Shown: positions 27,930-36,638 of the stretch, piece after piece | Position numbering within the stretch: position 1 is the stretch's first letter | Layout: every line of letters starts with the position of its first letter | Assembly (NCBI GenBank): GCA_015075185.1 | Contig: JABTUW010000002.1 | Coordinates: 310,001-374,000, forward strand | DNA: 64,000 bases | Direction: 5' to 3' | From: Anaerolineales bacterium | Lineage (GTDB): Bacteria; Chloroflexota; Anaerolineae; 4572-78; J111 | Made by a program: the position numbers and the translations under genes | Notes under the pieces: generated by a model | Told to the model about the DNA's origin: nothing | The model's database searches: none | Seen by the model: the letters and a program-made list of their open reading frames with translations, nothing else

Positions 27930-30212
27930 TTACTTGAAGAGGGTCATGATCTCATCAATCACCCCGTTGAGCGTGCTGCTGGGATCCTCTCCCGCTTCGA
28001 TAAGATAACCACCTTGTTTGGTGTGCTGCATGAAAGATACAAGCTCACCGGCTTTATCTTCATTGATCAATGCGGCTCTGTGACACCCGCCACAGGCTCT
28101 CGAAGCAGGGCCGGTGACATAAGACGGCATGTCAGTGATGCTTCTTTCCGTGGTAGTAACGACATCGGTCGCTGAGAGGATACCTGGGAGCGACTTGGAC
28201 TGATCCGGCACATTATACTTGCCTTCCACGTGACAGGATTCACAATTGGTATTGGCATGCGTGGGGAACGGGAACGAGATATACTCTTCATAATGCAGGG
28301 CTTGTACCGGGTCGGTAAAATCTACATCACCGATATCGAATTCCTGGAACGAGTGGATCGCATGGACATAGGAATCAATCGATCTGGATTGCACCTCGAG
28401 ATGAGACCCGCCGCTCTTGGTAATGTGACACATTCGGCAGACCACGACATTACCGCCGTGATCCGGTTCATGGAAGGTGGTTGCCAGCGCATCATGGCAG
28501 TTGTTACAGCCATCCGTAACTTTTACGATGGGGCTGTAGAAGTCATCAGCAAAGGCATTAGCCCCGAGGTCGAAGGTTCTGGATGGGGCGTTGAGCGCCA
28601 GCAGGAGACCATCCACATTTTGCAGAGCCGGCATGACCCCGATTTCTACTCTCTTCACGGTGCCAGCAGCAATCAGATCGGCCCACGCCGACAGGTCTGC
28701 GCTAACTTCCCAACTGCCACCTCCTGCTGATACCGTGCTAAGACGCGGATGCTCTTCACCGGCAACATATTCCAGAGCGCGCTGGTCTTTGTTGTCAATC
28801 GTGCCATCGCCGTTATCGTCAAAAAGCCTTTCGTGGGCACCAACGATGTAGTCCTTCGTGTCGTAGCCATACAACCCGACCAGCACGGTTGGGGTAATAG
28901 TCGCCACATCTACATCAATCTCCTGCGCCTCAGTTGCGCTGAATTTGATATTAAGCTTACTGCCGTCAAAGGAGGCACTGTCAATGGTGACGCTAATGGC
29001 TTGAGAATACTTCAGCCCGTCGGCGGTATAGATCGCCTTGTCATAGCCGGTGTGAATTTCACTAAATACTGGCGCCCCTTCTCCCGCACTATGACAACTT
29101 GTGCAGTCCTCCGTATTCAAGTCCATGCCCTCATGGACATCTGGGGGTATTATTGTGTTCAGTGCGAGTGCGGCAGTCCCATATTCCTCAGAACCGGTCA
29201 CGGGGTGACAGCTCTTACAGGTTTCCCCGGTGAAGTTAGCGTCTGCCAATACGGCATCTAGTTTGCCTTCGTGGCAGGTTACGCAGTTTGACATGGACTG
29301 AGGATAGGGGAATTCCATGGCATGCGACATATGTACGTCATTCATCACCGACGTTTTATAGGCGTACTTGGCTGCCTGCTCAGGCGACAATTGAGCGTCT
29401 TCTCCGGCTGCCAGAAACTCAACAGCAGCGGCAGGATCATCAACCAAAAGCTGCCATTCGAAATGGCCGCCTTCGCCGTTATCCAGGTGGCAGGCTTTAC
29501 AGGTGTAGAAGTCAGTTCCGGGGTCCTGATTGACCTGGCCATAGATGTAACCGTGCTTGAGGTAGGGCACCGAGTGGCATTTTTCGCAGCCGGCCACATT
29601 AGCCGCAGAAACATAATCAACGCCGGATCCCGTTTCTAGCATAGCCGCAAACGGGTACCTGGCTTGAGCGACCCGAGTATCAGGGATAGTCCCAATTGTC
29701 TCATCCCTGCCGTACACCACGATCAGGCCAGGAATACTGCTCACATCGGGAATATCCCCAACCAGAGTACTCGTGTTTCCGCCTTCGCCATCGTAGGTTA
29801 GATCCCCTTTAAGCGACAGTCTTTCGGCGGCCGGCTCGAACTGGAATTTTCCATCGGCATACGGGGTAAAGTAAATGGCCAGGTTATCGGCCTTTCCGGC
29901 ATCAAAGGGAACACCATCTTTGGTCATTTTGAAAGTAACCGTGTGCGTACCTGTAGGCGCAAACGAGTAAGCCAGATCGGTAACTTGAATGACCCCATCC
30001 TGATACAACTCATCATAGGATGCCTGATGTTTGGCGCCGGCTTCCTTATGACATGTCGCACAGGACTCAGGTGGGACAGGATCTGTAGCGAGTGTGGCAG
30101 TCGCCTGGGCCGGGGGGTTGGCGGCTATAGCCGGAACTGATTGGTAAAACACCAGCCCAAGGCATAGAACTAAACCTGCGACCGACAAAAGATAGAGATA
30201 TTTAGTTTGCAT
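27930..30212 (-). CDS. OmcA/MtrC-family decaheme c-type cytochrome
   Basis: 760 residues from the ATG at 30212, which has GAGGAG 7 nt upstream. After a signal peptide (LSVAGLVLCLGLVFYQSVPAIA) there are ten CXXCH motifs: CATCH, CEKCH, CKACH, CVTCH, CKSCH, CTSCH, CNNCH, CRMCH, CESCH and CGGCH. Two heme clusters alternate with heme-free beta-rich stretches (about 40-200 and 420-570). This is the OmcA/MtrC layout of surface cytochromes that hand electrons to minerals or other outside acceptors. There is no lipobox cysteine and no terminal anchor, so its hold on the cell is unclear. No MtrB-type porin or MtrA partner is nearby. It appears monocistronic, with a Crp-like box about 285 bp upstream. 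Confidence 0.85.
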   Translation of the reverse strand: MQTKYLYLLSVAGLVLCLGLVFYQSVPAIAANPPAQATATLATDPVPPESCATCHKEAGAKHQASYDELYQDGVIQVTDLAYSFAPTGTHTVTFKMTKDGVPFDAGKADNLAIYFTPYADGKFQFEPAAERLSLKGDLTYDGEGGNTSTLVGDIPDVSSIPGLIVVYGRDETIGTIPDTRVAQARYPFAAMLETGSGVDYVSAANVAGCEKCHSVPYLKHGYIYGQVNQDPGTDFYTCKACHLDNGEGGHFEWQLLVDDPAAAVEFLAAGEDAQLSPEQAAKYAYKTSVMNDVHMSHAMEFPYPQSMSNCVTCHEGKLDAVLADANFTGETCKSCHPVTGSEEYGTAALALNTIIPPDVHEGMDLNTEDCTSCHSAGEGAPVFSEIHTGYDKAIYTADGLKYSQAISVTIDSASFDGSKLNIKFSATEAQEIDVDVATITPTVLVGLYGYDTKDYIVGAHERLFDDNGDGTIDNKDQRALEYVAGEEHPRLSTVSAGGGSWEVSADLSAWADLIAAGTVKRVEIGVMPALQNVDGLLLALNAPSRTFDLGANAFADDFYSPIVKVTDGCNNCHDALATTFHEPDHGGNVVVCRMCHITKSGGSHLEVQSRSIDSYVHAIHSFQEFDIGDVDFTDPVQALHYEEYISFPFPTHANTNCESCHVEGKYNVPDQSKSLPGILSATDVVTTTERSITDMPSYVTGPASRACGGCHRAALINEDKAGELVSFMQHTKQGGYLIEAGEDPSSTLNGVIDEIMTLFK

Positions 30213-30493
30213 ATGTGAACTCCTCTTGAACAAACATTCCAGGTCCAAAATGATAAGATCTGGTTTAAACCTGGTTATTGGGTAGCAGGGTTTAGAATAC
30301 TTTTTGATGTACCTCCTTATCTATCGAAAGTTTAGATACTCCTCTTTCCTAATATCAAGCTTCGATCGTCAATATCCCTCCTTTACTAAGCAGGATCAGG
30401 TTCATAAAGCTGCGTCTTATAAAAGATTAAAATCCTTACAAGAACACAGACAAAACCCTTGATTGATTTTAACCAAAGTTGCTCTTACTCAGT

Positions 30494-30509
30494 AGTGATT
30501 TTTGTCACA
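30494..30509. promoter_or_regulatory. Crp/Fnr-like box upstream of the decaheme gene
   Basis: AGTGA-TTTTTG-TCACA is close to the Crp consensus TGTGA-N6-TCACA. It also sits inside a longer palindrome, GATTTTTGTCACAAAAATC. It is the nearest regulatory-looking site upstream of the OmcA/MtrC-like gene. Confidence 0.5.
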
Positions 30510-30556
30510 AAAATCTGTGTTTTTCTTCCTGATTTGGAAAAACGGTAGATCAAATA

Positions 30557-30594
30557 AAAAAGGGTCGAGCAGGTGGATATGCTCGACCCTTTTT
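30557..30594. terminator. Strong bidirectional terminator after the 14-heme gene
   Basis: A 15-bp stem AAAAAGGGTCGAGCA / TGCTCGACCCTTTTT with an 8-nt loop and T-runs on both strands. Confidence 0.85.
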
Positions 30595-30614
30595 ATAGCA
30601 CAGGACCGAAAGAT

Positions 30615-32369
30615 TTATGAGTCAGCCTCCAGCCGACGATCAAGCTCCATTTTGAGAAGGTAGAGAGCTACAATGATTAGAGCAATGACGGCTATGGCGA
30701 TAATCATCGCCTGGCGGCGAAACTCATTTGCAGCAATGGCGGCCTCGGCGTCGGCGCGTACTTGCTCAGCAGTAGCACGAGCCTTATCAGCCCGATCGGT
30801 CACGGTCTCAATATTCAGGGTATGTTGGGCAGCGCGAGCGGTGATCAAATCGGTGTTAGCCTGGCTTAGCTGTCCTTCCAATGGCGAGACCAGCATGCCC
30901 ACACTCCGGGCGTTTTGAATGGCCAGTTCGGCGTCGTCGTAGGCCGTAGCCGCAGTGGAAATAGTGTCATAAAGAGACTGGGCCACCTTGCCGGCCTCGC
31001 TATCAGACGAGTGACATTCACCGCAATGCCGGGGTTCGGCTCCCAGGTAAAGGGCCTCGCTGGGCTTGCTCACATCATAACGCCCATGACAGGTGACACA
31101 CTTGGGGCCAGTATCACCATTAGTGACATGAACGCTTTCGAGATAATAATCTTGCGTGGCGCTATGGCAACTGCCACAAACATTGGCCACCTCGTCAAAA
31201 CCCGGCGGCGCAGCGCCGTGAGTACCGTGGCACGTGGCGCAGGTGGGGGAGCGCAGATCATGGTTATCAAAGAGGGCGTGGCCATGCACACTCTGCTTGT
31301 ATAGGTCAAACTGGTTGGTCGGAATGTTGTAAGGCGCCATCAACTCTTTATCGGCGTGACAATTAGCACACATACTAGGCACATTGGCCGGATAAACGGT
31401 AGAAGCCGGGTCGTTAGCCTTGAGAATTTGATGTCCTCCGTGGCAATCGAAGCAGGTAGCCACTTTATCATCACCTTTGGCCAACTGGATGCCATGAATG
31501 CTTTCTTGATATTTGGCATACTGGTCGGTGGGCAAGTCATACTGGCGCATCAGAGTTACATTGGCGTGACAACTGGCGCACAGAGCAGGAATATCAGCCT
31601 TGGCCGGCACGCCGACATAGCCAGCAGCAGGGGACTTGGCCTCTTCCGCTGTGCTAGCCGAGGGATCTCCCCCATGGCAATCGGCACAGGACACATTACG
31701 ATCGGCGTGGATACTCCGCTGCGACTGCGCGACGGTATTGGTCTGATTTTCCTCGTCCAGTTTTGTGTGGCAATCAACGCAATTATCAACCCCTTCGGCT
31801 TGAGGGTGGGCAATAGGGGTTGGCAGGGGGGGGGGTCCTGGAGTAGGGATGGGTTCAGCCGAGAGGTGACAACTCAGACAATTTTCATGGTTGACCAGAG
31901 TGTGGGGTACCTGCGGCGCTCCAGCAGTAGTTCCAGCTTCCCCGGCCGGCCGATGGCAGTCTTGGCAAACCTCGTTAGCCCGGCCGGCATGATTGTCAGG
32001 AATTTTCGGTGCTTGAAGTTTCCCTTCCTGGTGACAACTCAGACAGTCGTCGCGGTTCTCCAAGGTGTGGGGAATAGGCGGGGGAGTATTGGCTTGCGGC
32101 GCAGGAGCGGCGTTTCCACCTTCACCGGCCGGTTGATGGCAGTCCTGGCACATATCATTTGTCCGGTCAACATGGTCATCTGGAATCTTAGGCGATTTCA
32201 GTTTCCCTTCCTGGTGACAACTCAGGCAATCGCCCCGATTCTCCAACTTGTGAGGAATAGGTGGGGGAGTATTATCTTGAGCAGCAATGAAGGCTGGGAT
32301 GAACAATAATATGAGGATGAGCACAGCCACCACAAAACCCAAACGGCGAACGATGGATCCATTGATCAT
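30615..32369 (-). CDS. 14-heme cytochrome c of the Rieske/cytochrome b operon
   Basis: 584 residues. The signal or N-terminal anchor spans about 8-31. Fourteen CXXCH motifs follow: CLSCH, CQDCH, CLSCH, CQDCH, CLSCH, CVDCH, CADCH, CASCH, CFDCH, CANCH, CATCH, CGSCH, CVTCH and CGECH. The first four form two near-identical di-heme repeats (PPPIPHxLENRxDCLSCHQEGKL...). Hemes 7-14 resemble the repeating SIHG.. C..CH modules of NrfA-like or tetraheme families. A long helical, Ala-rich stretch (about 470-550) and a C-terminal membrane helix (AMIIAIAVIALIIVALYLL) close the protein. It lies 23 bp after cytochrome b, in the place of cytochrome c1. It may collect electrons from the Rieske protein. The partner acceptor is unknown. 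Confidence 0.88.
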   Translation of the reverse strand: MINGSIVRRLGFVVAVLILILLFIPAFIAAQDNTPPPIPHKLENRGDCLSCHQEGKLKSPKIPDDHVDRTNDMCQDCHQPAGEGGNAAPAPQANTPPPIPHTLENRDDCLSCHQEGKLQAPKIPDNHAGRANEVCQDCHRPAGEAGTTAGAPQVPHTLVNHENCLSCHLSAEPIPTPGPPPLPTPIAHPQAEGVDNCVDCHTKLDEENQTNTVAQSQRSIHADRNVSCADCHGGDPSASTAEEAKSPAAGYVGVPAKADIPALCASCHANVTLMRQYDLPTDQYAKYQESIHGIQLAKGDDKVATCFDCHGGHQILKANDPASTVYPANVPSMCANCHADKELMAPYNIPTNQFDLYKQSVHGHALFDNHDLRSPTCATCHGTHGAAPPGFDEVANVCGSCHSATQDYYLESVHVTNGDTGPKCVTCHGRYDVSKPSEALYLGAEPRHCGECHSSDSEAGKVAQSLYDTISTAATAYDDAELAIQNARSVGMLVSPLEGQLSQANTDLITARAAQHTLNIETVTDRADKARATAEQVRADAEAAIAANEFRRQAMIIAIAVIALIIVALYLLKMELDRRLEADS

Positions 32370-32392
32370 TCTGTAATCCTCTCAATGACAGG

Positions 32393-33466
32393 TTAACTTA
32401 GCCACCCCCAAATAGTCAGGAAGATAACGGCAATAACCGTAATAGCCCCAATGGCGACAGCGACCGGCCGTTTGTGGGCAGGAAAATGGGGATTGCGATC
32501 AATCAGGGGCAGCAGCAACAGCACCAAACCACCAATTAGAGGTGTTATCACCCCCACCAATCGTGGCACAAACTTGAGCCACTGGTAAAGAAAAAGAAAA
32601 TACCACTCGGGTTTGGTGTGTTCCGGCGTAACCAGGGGGTTGGCCGGTTCCTCCAGTCCGGCCGGAAAGATGGAAGCCAAGATGATCAGGATGGCCAGCA
32701 TCACATACCAGGCAATAACCTCATCCAGGATATAATTAGGGAAGAAGGGTAACAATTTTTTCTTATCCTGGCCCGGTGAGACCGGCTCAGGCGGGGCGCT
32801 GCCGGTAGGATCGGCCAAGCCCTGCTGGTGAACCAGGGTCAAATGGATGGCCAGCAGAAACACGAGACTGGCCGGCATCACCAGCACGTGGATGCCATAG
32901 AAGCGGCTCAGGGTACGGGCGGTGATTTCAGGACCGCTACGCAGAAAAACGAGCAGATATTCGCCGATGAGTGGCACCGCCCTGGCAATTTCAGTGCCGA
33001 CTGTGGTAGCCCAGAAAGCCCGCTGGTCCCAGGGCAGCAAATAGCCGGTAAAGCCGAAGCCCAAAGTGACAGCTAATAAAAAGATACCCGCTCCCCAAGT
33101 TATCTCACGCGGGGCTTTGTATACCCCCTGGAAAAAAATCCGCAATAGGTGAAGCACACAAAACAGGATCATGAGGTTGGCTCCCCAGGCGTGGACACTG
33201 CGTATCAGCCAACCAAAATTGACCTCGTTCATAATAAACAGAATACTATCATAGGCCGTGTCGGGGGTAGGTTGATAGTAAATTGTCAGCAAAATGCCGG
33301 TGACTACCTGGACCATAAAGAAGAAGAGGGTAATTCCTCCCAGGTAATAGGTGCGGACCGTCCGAGGAATCTCCACATGCAGCATGGCCTCCATCAGCGC
33401 GGCCAGTTTATAACGGCCGTCCAGCCAATCCCAGAAGCGCCAGGTAATTGGTTTTTGAGTTTGCAT
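32393..33466 (-). CDS. Cytochrome b of a bc/b6f-type complex
   Basis: 357 residues with eight membrane segments. The heme b ligands appear as H92, H106, H193 and H208. The second pair is separated by 14 residues, the b6f-type spacing. The quinol-site motif PEWYFLFLYQWLK is near residue 285. N- and C-terminal domains are fused in one chain. It passes quinol electrons to the Rieske protein and to the low-potential b hemes. It sits between the Rieske gene (11 bp upstream) and the 14-heme gene (23 bp downstream), so it is a three-gene operon. An AGGGGGG site precedes the ATG. Confidence 0.93.
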   Translation of the reverse strand: MQTQKPITWRFWDWLDGRYKLAALMEAMLHVEIPRTVRTYYLGGITLFFFMVQVVTGILLTIYYQPTPDTAYDSILFIMNEVNFGWLIRSVHAWGANLMILFCVLHLLRIFFQGVYKAPREITWGAGIFLLAVTLGFGFTGYLLPWDQRAFWATTVGTEIARAVPLIGEYLLVFLRSGPEITARTLSRFYGIHVLVMPASLVFLLAIHLTLVHQQGLADPTGSAPPEPVSPGQDKKKLLPFFPNYILDEVIAWYVMLAILIILASIFPAGLEEPANPLVTPEHTKPEWYFLFLYQWLKFVPRLVGVITPLIGGLVLLLLPLIDRNPHFPAHKRPVAVAIGAITVIAVIFLTIWGWLS

Positions 33467-33477
33467 GGTACACCCCC

Positions 33478-33954
33478 CTATATTTGAGTCACATAAATAG
33501 CGTCACCTTCAACTGACACAGGAAGTTCGGGTAAGGGAGCAGGTGGCGGACCGGAGATGACCGCTCCGTTGAAGGGGCTGAAACGCCCATCGTGGCAGGG
33601 GCACAGGATAATTTGGCGATTCTCATCCCACTCGACAATACAACCCAGGTGAGTACAGATAGCGGAAAAAGCCTTGACGCCTTCCTGTTCAGTGTTGACA
33701 ACGACAACCGGCTTATCGTTGACCGGCACAACCTTACCCTGGCCTACAGGGAATTCGCCGGCTGTGCCTACTTGGACCGGCTCGCTTTTCCCACCAAAGG
33801 CTCGCTTGGGCGGCCACAGGTAGCCAATAATAGGGGTCACCACCCCGCCCAATGTGGCTACTATAGAAAATCCCAGCAGAGAGGTGATCAACCGGCGCCG
33901 GCTCATCGTCGGTCCCTTGCTGGAGTTGCTATTAGGCTGAAATTCTTCTGGCAT
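33478..33954 (-). CDS. Rieske [2Fe-2S] protein
   Basis: 158 residues from the ATG at 33954 (AGGAAG site); a GTG 18 bp earlier lacks a site. An N-terminal twin-arginine-like anchor (SRRRLITSLLGFSIVA, about 18-33) is followed by cluster ligands in CTHLGC (100-105) and CPCHDG (118-123), and by GPPPAPLP of the Pro loop. This is the mobile high-potential electron carrier of the cytochrome bc complex. It is the first gene of the Rieske - cytochrome b - 14-heme operon. No strong promoter was identified upstream. Confidence 0.93.
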   Translation of the reverse strand: MPEEFQPNSNSSKGPTMSRRRLITSLLGFSIVATLGGVVTPIIGYLWPPKRAFGGKSEPVQVGTAGEFPVGQGKVVPVNDKPVVVVNTEQEGVKAFSAICTHLGCIVEWDENRQIILCPCHDGRFSPFNGAVISGPPPAPLPELPVSVEGDAIYVTQI

Positions 33955-34300
33955 ATGGCTTCTTCCTTTCACATTTCAAAGTGAGGGACGTTGATCTCAG
34001 CTAAACTGAGCCAAACTTTAGAAGATAATAACCCGGCAGCAACATAAATGGGGCAAGAGTGGACAAGCTACCCTGGCTAGAGTTTATCACAAATAACCAT
34101 CTTCCACAAGCGATAACTCTCCTGTTTTTAATGGGACAAACTGGCCCTCCTTAGACCAGTTTCTCCGGGACCTATCGAAACGGAAACTTGAGGTATTCCT
34201 GCTGGTGTCGCAAGGTAAAAGCAATCATAGCAACAAAGAAAGACCGGGGCCTTCATCAGGTGCCCGGTCTTTGAGTCTGATCCAGAGGGATCAGGGTGCC
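33955..34300. other. Intergenic region upstream of the Rieske operon
   Basis: No gene is seen on either strand. It contains a terminator (34239-34272) of the duplicated decaheme gene. Nothing else is recognised. Confidence 0.55.
34239..34272 (-). terminator. Terminator of the duplicated decaheme gene
   Basis: AAAGACCGGG / CCCGGTCTTT with a 13-nt loop. A-rich on one side and T-rich on the other, it can act in both directions. Confidence 0.7.
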
Positions 34301-36424
34301 CTATTCGGGCCGAGTCATGCCGCTTACATCACCACCAACATCCTCCAGAGAGTCGTACAGAGTCTGGATGATGTACATCCCATTATGGGCAAAAGCGCCC
34401 GGATCCTTGGTACTGTACTGGTAGTTGTAAGCCGCCCTCAGCAGGCGTGGAGTCCAGGTAGCATATCGGTTGTCGCCATTGGACTCCTCAGGGTCAGCTT
34501 CGCCGTTGCCGTTGGTGTCAATGAAGAAGTAGGGATGTGTTTGCGGATTGTAAGCAATGGCAGTGCCGACTTCGTTCTGGGCGTAGTCCCGGATGGCCGC
34601 ATAGAGCGCCTCACGCATGGTGCTGATTTCCTCGGCCAGACCTTCGTCGGTGTTACCGTCGCCATCAAAGTCGTCTGACGACTCGCGGATTGTCTGCAGG
34701 TCTTCCTCGGCCGCCACATCACCGTGGCAGTCAGCACATAGTTCTACCTTGACATTCAGCCCATGGGTGTCGTGGCAGTCAGTACAAGCAAAAGCCTCCT
34801 CGGTGTGTTCAAACAGACCAACGTACTGTTTGCCATCGTACTCGTAGGCCCCCTTGGCTTCCGTCCCAAAGCGGGTCGCCCCGGCAGCGAAGTAGTGGAC
34901 ATTCCTGAAAGTAAGTCCTTCGCTGACCTCATCGTCCCCGACACCGGCACCCTCGATGGCATTATTGACGCTGACCGTTGACTCGCGCCCCTGGTGACAC
35001 TGCAGGCACAAGTTGGCGTCAACCCCTTCACCAAACGTAAGCGTAGCGCCGCTGGGGAACTTGACCTCATCAACCGGATAGCGGGAGAAAGTGGCCAGGT
35101 CGTTGTGACAGGTCGCGCACTGCAGCCCATTGGCCGGAGGTACCGAGACAGTGGTCCCATCCTTGAGGAACGTGGGCAGACCTTCCGCGGAGTGACACTT
35201 GGCGCAGGTCGCAGGAACTTCGCCCTCTGCATCCCAGTGGCGGAACGCCTCTTCTGACCCGGCAAAGTGACCGTCGTCAATCCGATTGGCTTGACTCAGG
35301 TCCACGGGTTGAGACAGGGCAGCGTTCAAGTCTTCGGTGGAGTCGTACAACAGTTGGATGATGTACTTGCCGCCGTGAGCAAAGGCGCCGGGGTCCTTGA
35401 GCGACACCTGATAGTTGTAGGCAGCCTTGGCCAGGCGAGCCGTCCAGGCGTTGTAACTGTTATCGCCGTTAGCCTCGTCCGGGTCAGGCTGGCCGTTCTT
35501 GTTGGTGTCGAGGAAGAAGTACGGGTGCGTGGCCGGATCATAGACGATAGGCGCTTGACTCTTTTCGATAGCGTAGAATTGGATGGCTTCGTAGAGTATC
35601 TCCTGCATGCCCGCGATTTCGGCGGCGATGCCTTCTTCGGTGTCGCCGTCGCCATCGTAGTCTACCAGCGAGCCGGGCATACGGATGTTTCTCAGGTCCT
35701 CAACCCCCGCTACGTTGGTGTGGCACTCACTACATTGCTCCACCCGAACTTCCAGAGTGTGGGGGTTATGGCACTCGATGCACGTGTCAAACGCTTCCAC
35801 GTGGGCAAAGTTGCCATCGTATGTCTTGCCTTCGTACTGGTAGCCACCTTTGGCTACGGTGCCATACTTGGTGGCGGCCGCGGCATAGTAGTGGATGTTG
35901 GTAAACCCTAAGTCTGGACTGACGGTGTCAACGTCGGTTACGTTTGCATTGGCAATGGACTCGTCAACCTGGACAGTGGAAGCCCGGCCCTGGTGGCACT
36001 GCATACAGCGGGACTCGTCGCCGAGGCCGCTGATTTCCACTCCCGAGGGCATGACCACACTGTTCATGACCAGAGTCGCATTGTTGTGGCAGGCCACACA
36101 CTCAACCACCGTACCGATGGGTGCGGTTTTGTCTACCGTGCCCGCTTCAGATCCATCCGCGCCGATAAAGTCAAGATAACCGGGCGTGCTGTGACATTTG
36201 GCACAGTTTTCGGGAACTTCCGCCGGGGACTCTTCGTCCCAATGCACAAATGCCTCAGCCGTCGCGTCGGCGTGGCCAGAAGACTGCCACTCCTCCAGGA
36301 AAGGAATTTCTACCGCTTCCTGGGCGCTGACGATATCGGTAACGGATAGACGGGCAACGATGGTGACCCCCACAACGAGGACAACAATTAAACCGACGGT
36401 GAGCAAGATTATCGTTTTTTTCAT
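34301..36424 (-). CDS. Decaheme cytochrome c made of two tandem pentaheme halves
   Basis: 707 residues from the ATG at 36424 (GGAGGTGA site 9 nt upstream). After an N-terminal signal or anchor (IILLTVGLIVVLVVGVTIVA), two homologous halves of about 335 residues follow each other. Each has five CXXCH in the same order: CAKCH, CVACH, CMQCH, CIECH, CSECH; then CAKCH, CATCH, CLQCH, CTDCH, CADCH. Each half also carries GHADATAEAF/GHFAGSEEAF-type starts, HQGR-STV, an acidic DYDGDGDTEEG / DFDGDGNTDEG loop and DTNKNGQPDPDEANGDN / DTNGNGEADPEESNGDN. The acidic loops look like calcium-binding dockerin or EF-hand loops. Each half ends in DPGAFAH..YIIQ.LYDS. It is probably an exported electron carrier. 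No close named relative is known to me. Confidence 0.85.
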   Translation of the reverse strand: MKKTIILLTVGLIVVLVVGVTIVARLSVTDIVSAQEAVEIPFLEEWQSSGHADATAEAFVHWDEESPAEVPENCAKCHSTPGYLDFIGADGSEAGTVDKTAPIGTVVECVACHNNATLVMNSVVMPSGVEISGLGDESRCMQCHQGRASTVQVDESIANANVTDVDTVSPDLGFTNIHYYAAAATKYGTVAKGGYQYEGKTYDGNFAHVEAFDTCIECHNPHTLEVRVEQCSECHTNVAGVEDLRNIRMPGSLVDYDGDGDTEEGIAAEIAGMQEILYEAIQFYAIEKSQAPIVYDPATHPYFFLDTNKNGQPDPDEANGDNSYNAWTARLAKAAYNYQVSLKDPGAFAHGGKYIIQLLYDSTEDLNAALSQPVDLSQANRIDDGHFAGSEEAFRHWDAEGEVPATCAKCHSAEGLPTFLKDGTTVSVPPANGLQCATCHNDLATFSRYPVDEVKFPSGATLTFGEGVDANLCLQCHQGRESTVSVNNAIEGAGVGDDEVSEGLTFRNVHYFAAGATRFGTEAKGAYEYDGKQYVGLFEHTEEAFACTDCHDTHGLNVKVELCADCHGDVAAEEDLQTIRESSDDFDGDGNTDEGLAEEISTMREALYAAIRDYAQNEVGTAIAYNPQTHPYFFIDTNGNGEADPEESNGDNRYATWTPRLLRAAYNYQYSTKDPGAFAHNGMYIIQTLYDSLEDVGGDVSGMTRPE

Positions 36425-36638
36425 GGTAACACTCACCTCCAAAAGCTAAGTCATTCGTTGTTGGTTCATAATTTTGCTGAAGATCAAATTGGTTTTCGGC
36501 TGACCCCCTTTCATTGAGAATTGGTTGTTTGTCCCCTCAATACTGTGGCGGTATTTAAGGGAGGATTTATTCAGCTTTTAGCAATCACCTCCTTTCAAAA
36601 CTAGCTCAAACACCCTGCCGACCCATTCGCCGGTGCGA

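Larger units (their letters stand above)
30213..30614. other. Upstream region of the decaheme gene
   Basis: About 400 bp without a gene. It contains a terminator (30557-30594) for the 14-heme gene and a Crp-like palindrome (30494-30509). No clear -35/-10 pair was found, which suits an activator-dependent promoter. Confidence 0.6.
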
